Shown: positions 41,933 to 54,068 of the stretch, in pieces
How positions within the stretch are numbered: the first letter of the stretch is position 1
How the letters are laid out: every line of letters begins with the position of its first letter
Source of the DNA: Ianthella basta
Taxonomy: Eukaryota; Porifera; Demospongiae; Verongiida; Ianthellidae
Direction of reading: 5' to 3'
Length of the DNA stretch: 64,000 nucleotides
NCBI GenBank assembly: GCA_964019415.1
Contig: OZ025883.1
Location: 5,969,588-6,033,587, forward strand
The notes under the pieces: model-generated
Databases searched by the model: none
Told to the model about the DNA's origin: nothing
The model's input: only the letters and a program-made list of their open reading frames with translations
Translations under genes and position numbers: made by a program

Positions 41933-42679
41933 CTTCCCTGTGTATGTTCAATAGTTCAGATAGTTGGGTATGCAGCATTGCTGCTGGTGTGAAAGATATA
42001 TCACGATGTCATAGACTGGGGTTGCAAGATTTTCAAGTCTCCAGTCCAGGAAGTCATCCAGTGAAAGCACCCCTACCAAACTGTCAAAATGTTTTGCTGA
42101 TGCCTTTTGATCTACATAACATTCTGAATGAGTATGTACATGTTGCTTTGTGCCTGGAGGAGGAACGTGCTGGGTAAAAGGCTACCCTAGCCTAACTGGT
42201 AATGCCATGATTCGATATGTCTCACATTGGCCAACGGGTCGTTCGACCTCTGTTGTATTTGGAGCTGTACCTTGCAAGAGAAAAGTTAGATAAGCTTTCT
42301 AATACAATACTAATACTTAAACATGTTCTAGAAAGACTTTGCGTTCCTTGGGTATACGGTGAAGTGTGAAGAAAAATGATTATGAGCCTAGCAAACAGAG
42401 AGCGTCGAGTGCGGCCATTTTACAATGTCCGTCAGTGATAATTGGAGCCGTATCTCGCAGAAGAGTCTTTCATTGGGCTTTTTACGAGTATCACTCTATC
42501 AATACATCTTCCTGGACACATTTCATTCGATTGAAAGACGGCGAAACACCATTAGAGATGATTTTAAGCTTTGTAAAGATTGACGTGAGTGCCGCCATTT
42601 GCAAAATGACAGAAATATATATATATATATATATACGGACATGAAGCCATACGAATACCTAAATCTGAAAACAATATAG

Positions 42680-43300
42680 GGGTGCCTTCGGTGCCCAAAA
42701 ATGGACTCCCCTGAAATGGTTCTCCCAGCCCAGATATCTCAAAATATTTGGACCCCCAATCCCAATAATTCAAAATATTTGGACCCCCCAGAACTAATAT
42801 TTCAGAAATGTGCTGAAATAGTTGGACCTCCTGTTCTGCATCCGCATTGCCGGTTTTACTTTCACTCTTCCTTTTCCACTGAATGAAGACTTCTCCCTAA
42901 TCCTCTATTACTAGCACTGCAGCTCTCTTCCAGACTGCGTACTCTCAGACTAATAAGCGAAGAGTGACAGCGAGTAGTCACCTCTACCTAGCCTGCCATT
43001 CAGATGCACCATCAACATTGGGAGATCACGTGCACATTTAGTAGCGTACTCCAAGACACCGTCTTCTTTGCTGCCGACTTCTTCATATTCATCTACCTGT
43101 TCATCTTGATCAGTGTTTCCTGAAGATTCTCATCTCTCTTTATTGGCTATTCGTTTGATTGGTGAGATGCCATTTCTTTGAGTGTTAGCTGCCATCTTCA
43201 TGTAGGAATACAGGGTGGAACTATTATTTTAAGGGTGGTCCAAATATTATTTCAAAATATTTGGACAAAGGGAACGATTTTCAGGGGGGTTCATATTTAA
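42680..43300. mobile_element. Probable MITE with CCCCTGAAA-type ends
   Basis: Left end AAAAATGGACTCCCCTGAAA pairs imperfectly with the complement of the right end (AAATATGAACCCCCCTGAAA). CAAAATATTTGGACCCC words repeat near both ends. No coding sequence. An (AT)n run at 42616-42634 lies just outside. Confidence 0.5.
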
Positions 43301-43556
43301 CGTGGCTGCCCCTTCCACCTTGCCCCTCCTACCCCTCCCCCTTTGCCCCTCCCACCCCTTTGTCCCATCCCGTCCCTCCCACCTCTTTCCTGTGCTCCTC
43401 CCACTCTTCCCCCTCTACCCCTCTGCCCCTCCCATCCCTACCCCTCTGCCCTTTCCCCTCTCCCCTCCCACCCTCCCTCTCCTTTCTCCAGCTGCTGTTA
43501 GTGTAATGTAGTGTAGTTGGAGTGAAATAATGCACTCTCTCACCTGTCTCCCCTGT

Positions 43557-43601
<45 letters not shown>

Positions 43602-43760
43602 CACAGGTGTCCGTTTTGGTGAAGTCCTGAACAGTGTATAGTGCAAACTCTTTTGAAATTGAATTTGTACTTTTAGACCTTCAGACTGTACCTCAATGTT
43701 GCATGTGTTGTGTCTGTTAGCTGTGGAGACAGATGAGGAAGGAGACCATTTTGAAAGTAG

Positions 43761-43838
43761 TCTGGCTTGCTAGACCCTACTTCACATCTCCTCTTCCACC
43801 ACCACTTGATAATGAGGAGTTGGGTCTAGCGGGCCAGA
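43761..43838. mobile_element. Hairpin MITE, copy 2
   Basis: TCTGGCTTGCTAGACCC and GGGTCTAGCGGGCCAGA arms around a short loop. It is at the same place relative to the CPFW exon as 8311-8410, so it was inserted before duplication. Confidence 0.6.
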
Positions 43839-44463
43839 CCATGTTGGAAGGTGAACCCCAAGAGGAGGGGGTGCCCATAATGCAGGAACGTCTGGTACTG
43901 AGCTCTAGACTAATGAGGGACTTCTACGTATGACATTGCACCAAAGTATGTTGGACTCCCTAAACCATACAGGTGACAGTCACAACTAGTGAAATGGACC
44001 AGTCACTAAGTGTAGAGTCACCAAAGTATGTTTGATCCACACTGCATGTGCACATGTATGGCTTACATGTACAGATCGACTTTGCTTTTTGATAATTATA
44101 TATATGGTGCAACATCAGGGAAAGTCCCCATGCTTGTGAATTAATGCGGACATAGCTGTCACTGAATCAATTGTCATGCATATAATATCCTGTAGCTATC
44201 CTAGTAGCTAGTCACAAATAGCTATTCATTGCATGCATTAGTGAGTATTGATCAGGAGTCAAGTTAAGATGATCTCCTTCTCACACAAGAGTAGCCATTT
44301 CACCTTATACACGTGTACACCCTCACCCCATCTAGTCTGGCCTGCTAGTACAGCACTGTAAGCGCCTAGCGGGTGCTTACGGTACTGTCTAGCAGGGTAC
44401 TGTCTAGTAGGGACAGTCTAGCAGGCCAGGCTATACTTCCCATCCTGTCCTGCCCACCCTCAG

Positions 44464-44560
44464 ATGCTAGCTGACTACGTAGCTACAATCACTTGTCTCT
44501 GCTGCAGAAGGTGGAGGTGTTTGAGCACACACTGGAGAGCACTCAGGATGAGCTCCAGTA
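44464..44560 (+). pseudogene. mTOR: mTOR kinase exon remnant before ROCO C
   Basis: After CCCTCAG, codons resembling MLADY, CLCCRR and LESTQDELQ are recognisable in shifted frames, ending in TAG. Same position as in copies A and B. Confidence 0.65.
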
Positions 44561-44635
44561 GTTATAACCTGTGACACTGTGTGTAACCAAAGGACACTGC
44601 AGTCACTTCTGTACATTCATGTGCACTGGTGATGG

Positions 44636-44643
44636 TGACGTCA
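44636..44643. promoter_or_regulatory. CRE/ATF-type site upstream of ROCO C
   Basis: TGACGTCA followed by TGCGCGCG, conserved in place with copies A and B. Confidence 0.6.
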
Positions 44644-44709
44644 TGCGCGCGTTGCCGGATATGGCCATATGGGTGTGGCGCGTCTTTTCGTTGCTATAGT
44701 AGTCAGTGG

Positions 44710-45541
44710 TACACGCCCAAAAATCCAAGAGTTTAGTGGAGTTTCTTCGAGTTGTTCAGTTGTTCAGTGTCAGTGCTAGCTATATAGATAGAGTTCTAGT
44801 CGAGTTTGAGTTGTTCTCTACCGGCCGGGCAGCCCTGGGCCTGCCTGGCGGCTTAGTGGAGGTAAGTCCTTTTGCAAGTGGTTTGTGTGGAGTGGCTTGT
44901 TTGCTGTTTAGGAAGCGTTCAAGTGTGCAAATCTAGCTACAGTTCACTAGCTAGCTAGTGGCTGTCAAGTAGTTAGCTAAGTCTCGTAATTTCTAGCTGT
45001 TTCAACTGCTCATTTAGCTACAAACCTTTCCCCGTCTTTCATGCGGGTCACTCTCTCTCTCTCTCTCCACCGCCTTTTAATAGTGCCCAACTACTGACTG
45101 CCCAGTCTTCTCTTCAACGCCCAGTTAACAGCTGACAGCAGCCTCGCTCGAAGTTTGCACTATTCGTTCCACCGTCATCAGCAGCGCCGTCCAGCTGAAC
45201 ACCTCAACACTCCTCCCTCCTTAACGGCTCGCCTCCTCAGCGACCAACACATCCAGCTCACACCTCTACGGCCCAGTCTCGCGCCAGTAGCCCACCGCAT
45301 CCGACTGACTCCTCGACGTATACGCTCCTCCAACACCCCGTCCTTTAGCACCGTCTGGTTTCTACCCGTTCACCGTCTTGATCAACACATCTACACACCT
45401 CCCTCCTTACAGCCTCGCCTCCTCCACCGACTACCAACAGCTACAACTCTCCGCTTCTTCCTCACACGACGGCCGACAGTAGAAGCCAACACCTCTGCAC
45501 TCCTCCCTCCCTAGCGCCTCAGCCCAACACCTCTCCAACTG
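44710..45541 (+). other. ROCO C 5' untranslated exons
   Basis: Exon 1 is about 44710-44861 (GGCTTAGTGGAG|GTAAGT). Exon 2 would begin at 45050 and end at 45541 (CAACTG|GTGAGT). The acceptor, TTTCATGCAG in A and B, is TTTCATGCGG here, so the AG is lost. A downstream AG, for example CTGCCCAG near 45103, would have to be used. Only the leader is affected. Confidence 0.6.
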
Positions 45542-45960
45542 GTGAGTGCTCTTATACTGTATTGCAGTAGTGCATCCAACACAAGTGGTGCTGTATGTAG
45601 GTGGCCATGGGTGAACCTGTGCCCTAGCTGGAGCTTTGAATGGTAACTAGTACCCTGCATGTAAAGGGGCTGTACTCAAGGTGGATCTAGCAGGGGCTAC
45701 TATTGGCCTCAGGCCCCTCCTTCCTTAGCCTATTGGTATAGATGGAGCAAGTTAAGATGGCTTGTAGCACATGTTGAGTCATTTTGAGTCATAAGCAGTA
45801 AATTGTAGGCAGTTCTAGTAATGAACCATATTGTTTAGTAGTCAAGCATTTTGGGAGGCATTTTGTCTCTGTGTGTGTGAATCTGTTCATCCAACAAGTG
45901 GTCCATTGTGTCTTCTGTAGGTCACACCTTCACTTGTACTTCTATTAGAGAGAATTGGAG

Positions 45961-48900
45961 ATGGATCTTTTGAGTGCTTGTGAAGAGGGTGACTTGTTCA
46001 AAGTGAGGCGGTTAATTAAAGAGGGCCTTAGTGTGAACACCAGAGGTGAGTATAGTGGCAAAACGCCTTTAATAGCGGCAGCTATTGAGGGTCATGACCA
46101 AGTGGTGGAGGAGCTCATTAGAGAAGGTGCTCGTGTGAATGTAAAGGACAATGGTCAACGAACTGCCCTTTACTATGCCAGCTGGTGGGGTCATTGCAGT
46201 GTTGTAAAAACACTGTGTGCAGCTGGTGCAGACACCAATGTACAAGGTCTATGGGGAGAGACCCCTTTGATGAAGGCAGCTGAGAAGGGTAGTGATGAAA
46301 TAGTGTGTGAACTGATTAGAGCAGGTGCTAGTGTGAATGTTGTCACTAGCAATAAGTGGAGGGGTGTAGCTGCTGTCTCAACAGCCCTACATTTTGCTGC
46401 TAAATATGATAGAATTAAATGCTGGATTACGCTCGTGGAGGCAGGAGCGGATATGACAGTCAGGAATAAGGAATCCATTTCTCCCCTGGACCTTGCATCA
46501 GGCAACTTTCAACAAAGTATTCGACAGGCACCGTCTTTCTCTACAAAGCGCATTGTAGCAGTAATTGGCAATGCTGAACACGGCAAGAGTACACTGATAG
46601 CAGCTCTGCAAGTTGAGGACAAAGGTCGTTGGAAGAAGTTGAAGAAGTTAATCAACAAGTTTACAAATGTGCAGAACATCAGACGACGCACAGCTGGAAT
46701 TGAAGCAGTTCAGTTTTCCAGTCGTAAGTATGGAAAGACATTGTTCTACGACTTTGCTGGTCAGGCTGATTACTATGGCCCTCATCAGTCCTTCTTGGAG
46801 GCCATGCTGAGCAAGCCGGGAGTGTCGGTGACCCTGTTACTTTTGGTAAAGGCAACTGATGAGAAAGACATCATCTCACAGCAAATCACTCATTGGCTGC
46901 AACCTCTAGCTCTTACGTCAACCCCATCCACTCCACAAGTGATCCTGGTTGGCAGTTTCCTGGACCGAGTAAAGTCCAAGAATGAAGCAGCTGAGAAGCT
47001 TTTGAAATGTAGCCAGTCAGTGCAGGAGGAATTCCCTTTCACCATCCAGGGTCCCTGTCTCCTGGACTGCCGCAAGCCTGAATCTGAAGGTATCAATCAG
47101 ATTTGTGCTTTCTTCCAGAAGATTCAACCTCTCCAGTTCAATTCAGAAAGTTTCTCATACAATCTCCGGTGGGTCCTAATGCTATTGCGGGAAGCATTCT
47201 CTGTTCCGGCCATCACACTCCACACCTTCCAGTCTTGGCTATTGAAATATGCTGGGCTGCTATCCATGAACTTCCCTCCAGCCATGGACGTATGTCATGA
47301 TCTAACAGCAATTGGTCACGCCCTCTTTCTCCCCAACAAGCTGGATCCCTCCCAAAGTTGGCTGGTCTTGGACCTCCAAGCTGTTCTCCACAATGTATAT
47401 GGCACCCTATTCAGTGGGTCACAGGGCAAGGTCAACCAGTTTGGTCTCCTCCACTACAGTCAGCTGGCTGACCTGTTTCCCAAGTTGGATCCAACAATGA
47501 TCCAAGAGGTCCTTATCAACCTTCAGTTCTGCATCCAGGTTGATTCAAGGATGCTACAAGACGACCTTGTGAAGCTAACTGCCAGTGCTGAGGGAGAGGG
47601 ATGGCTGTACTTCCCTACTCTGGTGTCAGCCCAACCACCTGAGCTCTTCCTAAAGGATGCAGACCCACACCACCTCCAGTGGGTGTGCTGGCAACTGAGG
47701 ACAGAAGAGAAGCACCTCATCTCAGCACATCTCCTCCAATCCATCATCCTCCGTCTTGCAGCCAATCATGTGTTCGCCCATGAGTTATCCAGTGCGAGAA
47801 AGCACTGCTGCAGTGTTTGGATGAACGGCCTTTCCTGGATGTCCATCACAGGTGTGGACATTGCGGTCCAGATAAGTGACAGCAGTGTGGTCCAGGTTGT
47901 TGGATGCATTGAAATGGGACCTGAGAAACTTCACCGATATGTGTCAACCATTGTTCGAGATGTCATCAAAACAACTACCCAACTGTCACCGAAGCTGAAG
48001 GCCACATCCTACATCGTCCACACTTACACGCCCACTATGTGGGAGGACACCAAAGCCCCATCCGCAAACTTGCTTTATCCTGTTTCAAGTATTGTTAACA
48101 GTATCAGTGTTGGAGGTGACCATGCTCTATCTCTGCCAAACGAGACTGGCTGTCCTCCCCGTCGGGCAAGTCTCACTGAGTTGTTTGGAGGCTGGTCTCC
48201 TTCTCTGTCAGTTGTACAAGACATGGACTTTAAGAGGAAGCCACAGAGTGGTGAGTGTGTGTTTCCTCTTCCTGTTCGATGGAAGCAATTCCTTCAGTGT
48301 ACCTCCTTATTGTACCCTCATAAACATGTAATGGCCACCCATTCAACTAGTATGATGTGGTGTTGACTAGCCTAAAGGTTGGACACTTGTTTCCTCCTCC
48401 TTTGTACCTGCAGCTTCACTCTCTTCAGACCTGCCTTCAGTACCGTCATCCAGCTTCCAAAGTGGAGTTACCACTGCTGACAAGGGACCCTACCCAGAGA
48501 TGGAACCACTGACTACAACACGGCAAGGTATGCTCCATGCACTGTCACTACACACGAGTGCACTTCACAGTGTACCGAGTGTGGGAGGTGTGTCCCTACT
48601 GTATCTGATGGAGTCTCATGCAATCCACTAACCCCAAGTGCCATGTGGTGACCCCTTAGTGCACAGAGGAGGATTAGTGTGTGGCTCAGTTTGCCAGTGA
48701 CATTCAGGTTTTGTGGTAATGCTAATTAGGGAATAGGGTATTCCCCCTTCACCTGCTTAGCCTGTTGTCAGGTTTGTGTACAGGGACTTTCCCTGATGTT
48801 GCAGTAGAAAACCTGTCAGTCATGTGACAGTCACATGCATGGGTCAATCAATAAGCATAGTTGGACGACTCTGCATGTGCAATTGGCCCACATCACTGAG

Positions 48901-49582
48901 CTTCAATGCTCCATGCAGTACTACACATGAGTGCACCTCACAGTGTAGTGAGTGTGGGAAGGACCATTTGATGTACTTGTGTGTGAGTGTACATTATGTC
49001 ATGGCCTGCTGTGGGTGTCCCCTTTGTGTCCTTGCTCTACCCTACAGGAGCAGCCTCCTCAAGTGATCGGAGACGGAGATCTGTCCACACACAGCCGGTG
49101 CACTCTGTGGGTAAGTCTCTCCATCCTCAGCATGGGTCTCTGGGGGCATGGGGCTACCTCACTGTGAGGGCACCCCGTGGGGTGGGAGTGGGGTAGGCTG
49201 ACAGAGACAGGACATGTGTGTATGTAGAGTATTGCACCCAGCCCCCCCCCCCCCCCCCCTCCCCCATTCAGATCACAGGCAGTGTGCCATGCTGTTCAGA
49301 AGGTTTGTGAGCCGGAATGCAGCAGGCAGGGGGCGGGCAGTGCTGGAGGGGGTGGGACTATCCTCTGAAGCCATTAGGATGTGTTACTCCAACTCACCCC
49401 ATGATGAGGAAGAGGCTGTGCAGTCTGGCTTGAAGAGGTGGAAGGACGGCGAAGGGGTCACTCCAGCCACGTGGAAGGTGCTATTTGAAGCAATGGACTA
49501 CGCTGGAATTGCTGTACAGCACATCACATCACTGGAGGAGGAACTCCTCAAAGGTACAGTCCACAATCAGCTGGTCAACTGA
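45961..49582 (+). CDS. ROCO C: ankyrin-Roc-COR-Death protein, apparently intact
   Basis: Exons 45921-48250 (ATG at 45961), 48414-48527, 49048-49110 and 49272-49582 join in matching phase 1 to give 925 aa. About residues 1-170 are four ankyrin repeats. Roc: P-loop GNAEHGKST from residue 203, RTAGIE, DFAGQ from 264, and LVGSFLD. COR continues to about 763. A Ser/Thr linker and a short Arg-rich exon (SSDRRRRSVHTQ) follow. The last exon is a Death domain (MLFRRFVSRNAAGRGRAVL; LKRWKDGEGVTPATWKVLF) of the same 311-nt length and phase as in B but strongly diverged in sequence. The CARD and SH3 exons are missing. Likely a cytosolic GTPase scaffold recruiting Death-domain partners. This is the only one of the three copies with an unbroken frame to a Death domain. 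Confidence 0.87.
48781..48802. repeat. Inverted scrap at the site of CARD-exon loss in ROCO C
   Basis: Where A and B go from GGTTTGTGTAC into the CARD exon, C turns into AGGGACTTTCCCTGATGTTGCA, the reverse complement of sequence at 44105-44127. It then rejoins linker-intron-like sequence at about 48907. It marks the deletion of the CARD exon. Confidence 0.7.
49244..49260. repeat. Poly-C tract before the Death exon of ROCO C
   Basis: Run of about 17 C within the polypyrimidine region of the acceptor at 49271. Length variation here could affect splicing and may be hard to sequence. Confidence 0.9.
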
Positions 49583-49641
49583 GCATGTCTTGTTTCCTAT
49601 TGACTGAATGTTGAACACTTCCTCCTCCTTTGTACCTGCAG

Positions 49642-49790
49642 CTCCACTCTTTTCAGACCTGCCCTGAGTACCGTCCAGCTTGCACTGGTCCTACCCACTC
49701 CACAGATGGACACACCCACTTCCACATAGATTCCTCCCTCCCTACAGCTGTCAGGACATTCACTGTGCCCAGTACAGAACTCACAGAACA
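49642..49790 (+). pseudogene. Linker and Death exon remnants after ROCO C
   Basis: CTGCAG then the linker exon start (CTCCACTC.TTTCAGACCTG) is fused to the Death exon start (GATGGACACACCCACTTC) and the post-stop sequence (AGTACAGAACTCACAG). So C once had the B-type Death exon, now mostly deleted, downstream of its present diverged one. Confidence 0.8.
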
Positions 49791-51311
49791 TCGCCTTACA
49801 GTGTTACAATTATGTAGAGTAGCGTTATCGTTTTGTAATGTTGGCCTAATGATATTCATGATCAAACTACAAAGTGTCTGAGCACGTGCCCCCAAATCAT
49901 GATCAGCTGTCGACAAGTGGATCTACTTGGCACGTGTGAGAAGTAGTGCAGTCCTTTCCGAATAGAATCGATTAATGCGATTGCAACTGATCCCTGCCCA
50001 GGAGCGCTCAAGTGTGTACTCCTTCCAGGTATGACTCGATAGAGCAGTTGGGGAAGCAGTCTGCTTCGTGTCTTAGTGTGAGTTTGTCTCTGTTGGCTAC
50101 TTCTTGTTCTGCAGCGGACGTCTCTCTTCTTCAGAGAGTCGTCCCCACTCGTTCATAGTCTTCCCGGAACACTTGACAGTCTCTAATGGACGCGCTCTGG
50201 AGGGCCGTAGACCTCGAGCGGGCGGGAGAGTGAGTTGTGGGCGGAATGCACCAGTTTTCTCACCAAGTATTAGCCCCCCTTCAAGTCTTGATGTGGAATA
50301 CATAGAAGATAGAAACTAGGATGTGGAGGGCAAGGAGGCGTTTATTGTAATGTGTAGCTAGCTTTGTTGTAGTGTCAAGTCCTACCTGTAGCGAGATATA
50401 TAGCATTTGAGAGTTAGTGAAGAGGCGCGTGTCTCCTTTTCCTTGAGGTGGTGGTCAGTGTTAGTTCCTCCGGCACTGTAATGTCTCCTCTCCCCATGTC
50501 CACTCCATGCTGTGTAGTTTGGAGCAGCTGTGCTGTAATCATAGACACTGAGTGTGTGTGTGCAGTTTCCAGTGGTTTGGGGTGTGTTGTCCACGATTGC
50601 ACAATTCCCAATGCACACATGTCAGAGTGTCAATGAGAGTTCTGATTGGTCCGTAGGTCAATTGACCTGTGGCAATGACATGCCATTGACCATTGACCAA
50701 TCAGAACTCTGCTAGCCTCATGTAGGTGTGTTGTGTGTTGTGCAGTCGTGGCCAAGATACCCCGAGCCCACTGTAACTGTGTCCATCTGGTATGTGGTGT
50801 GACATGAGATGAGCTGGGGTCACTCTCCTGTCACCTTAAAGGTGTTGTAATCCCAGTGGAGGGTGGTCTGGAGCAAAGCCACTCTCCAAGGGTGAGCTGC
50901 ACCCTTTGCTGGTTGTTCTGGCTGAGGTACACCCGTAACTGTAGACACATTGTAGTCTGGTCCAGGCAACCTGTATATGTGTGTGTGCGTGTCAGTCCTT
51001 CAACACTCCTTTCTGTGGTCACCACACACTGCACCCCCTTACTAGGCTGGTGCCCGGCCAGCCCTCCACCCCCGCTTTAATTGCTGTCATCACCTGTATT
51101 GATTGCTGAGTGTGGTGTGTACATTCCAGGGGGTTCCCCCTTTGCCCAGCCTGCCCCAGTCCTTCCGGTTGTGTTAACCTTATTTATGTCCATTAATATG
51201 ACATGTGATTGCATGCATGTCTGTTACTAATGTGTACACATCCCAGTTGGTATGTTAGTAATGTACAGTGTGTTGTGTCCTACCACCAGACTCCCCTCAC
51301 ACTGTGTACAG
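49791..51311. other. Shared non-coding spacer after ROCO C
   Basis: Counterpart of 14668-15619, split by about 600 bp of unmatched DNA (50280-50880). That stretch contains an inverted pair around 50635-50708 (AGAGTTCTGATTGGTC and its complement, with TTGACC words between). No gene recognised. Confidence 0.5.
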
Positions 51312-51471
51312 GTGAAGGAGACAAGGGAGAGGCTGTACCACAGTGAGTCAGGTGTGAAGAAGATGGCTGTCAGACATCACCTTGGTGAGAGCTCCTACAC
51401 AATTGAGTGAAGCCACAACTTGCTCTCAGGAGAGAGGGTCAAGAGGCAGGACTTTGTCAAGTTGGATGCAG
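51312..51471 (+). other. Lys/Arg-rich exon pair, copy 4
   Basis: 51312-51384 (VKETRERLYHSESGVKKMAV) and 51430-51471 (GERVKRQDFVKLDA), same borders as the copy at 15620. Unidentified. Confidence 0.45.
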
Positions 51472-51595
51472 GTAGGGGAGATTTGAGTGTGGGGACCAGT
51501 GGGGTGGAGATTTGGGTATGGGGACCAGTGGGGTGGAGATTTGGGTGTGGAGACCAGTAGGGTGGAGATTTGGGTATGGGGACCAGAGAGTGTGA
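51472..51595. repeat. About 30-bp tandem repeat, copy 3
   Basis: Four units of GGTGGAGATTTGGGTATGGG-type sequence. No 21-bp minisatellite follows here, unlike at 15880 and 33487. Confidence 0.75.
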
Positions 51596-53124
51596 TATTC
51601 ACTGAGAGTTACTGGTACCACTGCCTATGTTTTTAGAGGATGCCTACATCGATTCATGTGGTGATGGTTAGAACTAGACCTAAGTAACAATTTTGTCTGT
51701 GTTTCTTTCTTGAGCTCCTTGTGTTTACTTGTTTCATAAAGAACTATCACTTCCCTTAAAATTACATACTGTATTCCCTTAATCTACAGTGAATTGCAAA
51801 TTTTTGCCACCCAAAAAGTTTGTGGATCACTGTCAAAATGTTCACGATTTAAGTTTTGTAATGGAGACTCTACTAATTAACATTTTAATATCATCTGTGA
51901 CCAACAGCAGAACCAGTAGCTTCTATAATGGAGCAAACAAGTGCTTCCATCAACATTCGTTAATCCGCCATCTTCCTATGACATCATACTGCTTATTATC
52001 ATTACACCATGTCTGTTCATAAATGGCTCGTGATAGAAGTATTGAAATTCACAAACATTATTGATGGTGTGAATTTTGTGACATACAGTATGTAAACATT
52101 GTCCTGTGCACTATCCTCCTCACTGTTAGGCAGGTCAAGGGAAGGGACTGGGTTTGTATGAAGGTTCATTTACATCCCAAACTTCTCCAACTTTAACATG
52201 AAATTGCCTCCATCGCTGTCTGCTATCGCTCTTTGCTGGTCCTCTAGAGGAAGATGTCCCTGAAGTCATTCCTGGCCGCAGCCTTTCCACTCAAAGCAGT
52301 ACCCAGCCCTCTACAAGCTCTCCGTGCAGCACGTTCTCTTACTTTTGAATACACTCAATTTTCCAAAGATATAATGTCCAACTATCTGCACATGTGTGAG
52401 GTGGAGTGACATCATCTCAGGTGCGGTTATGATGTAACAAACATGGCCGTCTAGTGGTGTATTCAAAGCTGAAGGATCAGACTTGTAATCAAGCTAATGT
52501 CCTCTCCTCCAGCCACCTATTGTCAGTCACAGCTCAGGGAGAACTCACCAGTGAGCACTAAGAGGTTATTTAAGACAATCGTTGATGAGCTGTGCAAATC
52601 ACATTGAAACTGGCTATGGAGCCCGGGTGTATTCAAATGAGTTAGCTAAATTAAACTCCCACTGACACAGATCAAGTTGGATATTGCAAATCTCATTTGT
52701 GTTAACATGTGAGACTGACGTTGTAAACACAGAACACTATCTGGAGCAGTTGCTCCATAAATGAACGAAAACGTTTTAATGTAAAACCAGGCCTTAGTTT
52801 GGAGGGGATGCCTAAGTCACCAGAGGGATGTGTTATCCCTAGTGCGTTTCACTCGTTGGTGACAGTTTCTTAAGTTTCCAAGGGATGCCTAAATTTACCT
52901 CCCACTGACACAGATAAGTTGGTAGTGTATTTACATGACAGGTCTCTTTGTGATGTACTAGTTCTCCTTTCATTTCACTTGTTAATGTTTTCACTAGCTG
53001 ATGTTAGGAGTTGGAGATTGTAAATCTCATACAAACCATCTCAACTGCACTGACTGTATTGAATAGTCTGTTTGTGTTAACAACTGAGAGCGACTTTATA
53101 CACACTCTATATACTTACTATACA
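51596..53124. other. Non-coding spacer
   Basis: No gene recognised. 52810-52900 carries a diverged copy of the GGATGCCTAAAT repeat of 16800-16900. Confidence 0.4.
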
Positions 53125-53440
53125 TTTGTACACACACAATCTGCCCCCTGTCCTTCACTGTCTCCCTCACCTGTCCCCCTTACCTGGCCCCTTTACCCAT
53201 CCCCCTTACCTGTCCCCCTTACCTGGCCCCTTTACCCGTCTTCCTTACTTGTCCCCCTCACCTGTTTTCCTCACCTGTCCCCCTCACCTGTCCCCCTTAC
53301 CCATCCCCCCATCCGCCCCCCATACCCATCACCCTCACCTGTCCCCCCCACCTTTCCCCCTCACTTGTCCCCCTTACCCATCCCCCTTACTTTTCCCCCT
53401 CACCTGTCCCCCTTACCCGTCCCCCCCACCGGCAGCCAAA
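53125..53440. repeat. About 15-bp pyrimidine minisatellite
   Basis: Around 20 units of CCCCCTTACCTGTCC and variants on the plus strand. Strong strand asymmetry leaves frames open that would give Pro/Ser/Leu repeats; these are not genes. Confidence 0.9.
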
Positions 53441-53867
53441 ACTAAGGAAGAACTTTATTTAGTTCCCTGTGCAGCCACATCCGACTCTATGTAGCTTACA
53501 CTTATGTAGATCACACCACCTCCTCTAAAGTTATTTTGGTACAGTAGCTAAGAAAAATATTAAAATTGGGCCAATTATAAGGAGGGGGCTCAAACCCCAA
53601 AAGACCCCCCCACATCTGCCCCCCCACACCTGTTCCCCTATATATCACAATGTATTGTGTTTTAGGTGATGAAGTATTGCGAAATACCTTCTCTGAATAT
53701 GGCCGCTCTGATGATTGTGAGTTTATATTTTGAATGACAAGATGTGTGAATATGTAGTCCACACTACTGTGGTAATGAGCATATGACAGTGATGTGAATC
53801 AATGATAGAATTGCATTTTTGACTCACAACTGTGTCACATGACTGTCATGTGACTTGGTTATTGCAG

Positions 53868-54068
53868 GGAGAAGGTGTTCAAGCAGTCTGATGAGAACTA
53901 ATGGATTGTGGATGACAACATCTGGTGTGACAGCAGCCTTTGCCGGGGGCCGGGTGGAGTGGTCTATGATGAGTGAGTACATGCAGATGATCCCAGAGGA
54001 CAGTGTTGAGTGGTGTTCTACCGGTCAGTGACAGCAGTGCAGGGGAGAGGTACCTGCTGGCCCAACAG
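53868..54068 (+). pseudogene. mTOR: mTOR FAT-domain exon fragment, copy D
   Basis: Begins EKVFKQSDEN then TAA (53898-53900, where copy C has TGG), and shares with copy C (35111-35311) the altered centre and the RYLLAQQ end at CAACAG|GTGAGG. Confidence 0.85.

Larger units (their letters stand above)
41512..43622 (+). pseudogene. mTOR: mTOR FATC exon and terminal CPFW exon, copy C
   Basis: 41512-41619 is the FATC exon with one extra T (ACTTTTCAC) that shifts the frame before the [10 protein letters not shown] codons. 43607-43622 encodes the final CPFW and stop after a CA-repeat acceptor. The intron between them grew from under 200 bp in copy A to 2 kb through insertions. Confidence 0.85.

Noticed and set aside
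53011..53494. Pro/Ser/Leu-rich frames
   Set aside because: Product of the CCCCCTTACCTGT minisatellite; all three frames look alike.
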